Below are positions 5,794-6,070 of a stretch of 6,070 nucleotides of DNA, in pieces. Both the position numbers and the translations under genes were made by a program. The stretch lies in NCBI GenBank assembly GCA_020440745.1, contig JAGRNM010000088.1, forward strand, positions 1 to 6,070, written 5' to 3'. The DNA comes from Deltaproteobacteria bacterium (GTDB lineage: Bacteria; UBA10199; DSSB01). Under the pieces are notes generated by a model that saw nothing but the letters and a program-made list of their open reading frames with translations, had not been told where the DNA came from and searched no databases. The first letter of the stretch is position 1, and every line of letters starts with the position of its first letter.

Positions 5794-6070
5794 CTAAGAA
5801 GCAAGATAAAGTAAAGGAAACAAATAAATCCAAACCACATCTACAAAGTGCCAATAAATACCCAAAGGCTCAGACCTTTGTAAGTCTCGGCCTTTTCTAA
5901 AGGCCAAGTAACCCAACAAATTAGCTACTAAACCGCCTATAATGTGCAAACCATGCAAACCGGTCATTAAAAAATAAAAGCCCCAAAACAAACTACGCTT
6001 AGGTGTATAACCAGCTCCAATCTCGTGGGCGTACTCATAGGACTTAAAAGCCAAAAAAACTAAGCCTAAG
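5794..6070 (-). CDS. ctaE: Cytochrome c oxidase subunit III, C-terminal part (5' end outside window)
   Basis: These are the last 91 residues of a canonical subunit III, the integral membrane subunit that packs against subunit I of aa3/caa3-type oxidases. The frame is open through the right edge: codons before the TTG at 6054 read LGLVF and continue the helix that leads into LAFKSYEYAHEIGAGYTP, so that TTG is an internal Leu codon and not a start. Conserved marks are the Glu of SYEYAHE, GFYFLMTGLHGLHIIGG, and the terminal YWHFVDVVWIYLFPLLYL. About half or more of a roughly 190-260-residue protein is missing. It heads the visible part of the oxidase operon; genes for subunits I and II are expected upstream, beyond the right edge. 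Identification is firm. CtaE is preferred to the quinol-oxidase CyoC by general likeness only, and the missing subunit II would decide. Confidence 0.93.
   Translation of the reverse strand, partial: LGLVFLAFKSYEYAHEIGAGYTPKRSLFWGFYFLMTGLHGLHIIGGLVANLLGYLAFRKGRDLQRSEPLGIYWHFVDVVWIYLFPLLYLAS

Noticed and set aside
6052..6054. TTG as the start of an 86-residue subunit III protein
   Set aside because: The frame continues upstream to the window edge with family-like residues (LGLVF), and a real subunit III is much longer. The gene is cut by the window and is not a short protein.

Overview
The window is AT-rich DNA from what looks like a Gram-negative, oxygen-respiring bacterium. The main evidence is a secreted protein with a clear lipobox, a haem-copper cytochrome oxidase operon and an Fnr-type regulator. 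I cannot fix the phylum from sequence alone. A cytochrome oxidase operon with two different subunit III-type proteins, and an Fnr protein with a C-x2-C-x8-C N-terminus, would fit the delta-proteobacterial grade (Bdellovibrionota, Myxococcota and relatives), but this is inference. No rRNA, tRNA, CRISPR, transposon or phage gene was seen.

Layout. At the left edge, the + strand carries the C-terminal three quarters of typA (BipA). Everything else is read leftward on the - strand. In order of transcription from the right edge these are: the C-terminal part of cytochrome c oxidase subunit III (ctaE), a subunit IV protein, a second shorter and divergent subunit III-like protein, and a 70-residue CxxC membrane protein. 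After a 116-bp gap come an Fnr/Crp-family regulator, a DUF2238/YjdF-like six-helix membrane protein, and a 585-residue lipoprotein with three Ig-like repeats. The last gene runs tail-to-tail into typA, and the two stop codons share the four bases TTAA.

How they fit together. The four right-hand genes are packed as an operon (15-bp gap, then 20-bp and 23-bp overlaps) and should encode the end of an aa3/caa3-type oxidase operon; subunits I and II are expected just beyond the right edge. The 70-residue protein places a CSTC motif at its predicted periplasmic N-terminus, a plausible place for a role in copper or thiol handling near CuA, though this is unproven. The Fnr-like protein directly downstream has cysteines placed to hold an oxygen-sensitive Fe-S cluster, so it may link oxygen or redox state to respiratory genes. 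The membrane protein and the lipoprotein have no evident link to respiration.

Non-coding DNA is limited to three gaps (72, 116 and 145 bp). One holds a hairpin over the lipoprotein ribosome-binding site, another a 10-bp direct repeat at a possible promoter for the regulator. The most interesting candidates for something undescribed are the small CxxC protein and the paired subunit III arrangement. Nothing in the window amounts to a clearly new multi-gene system.
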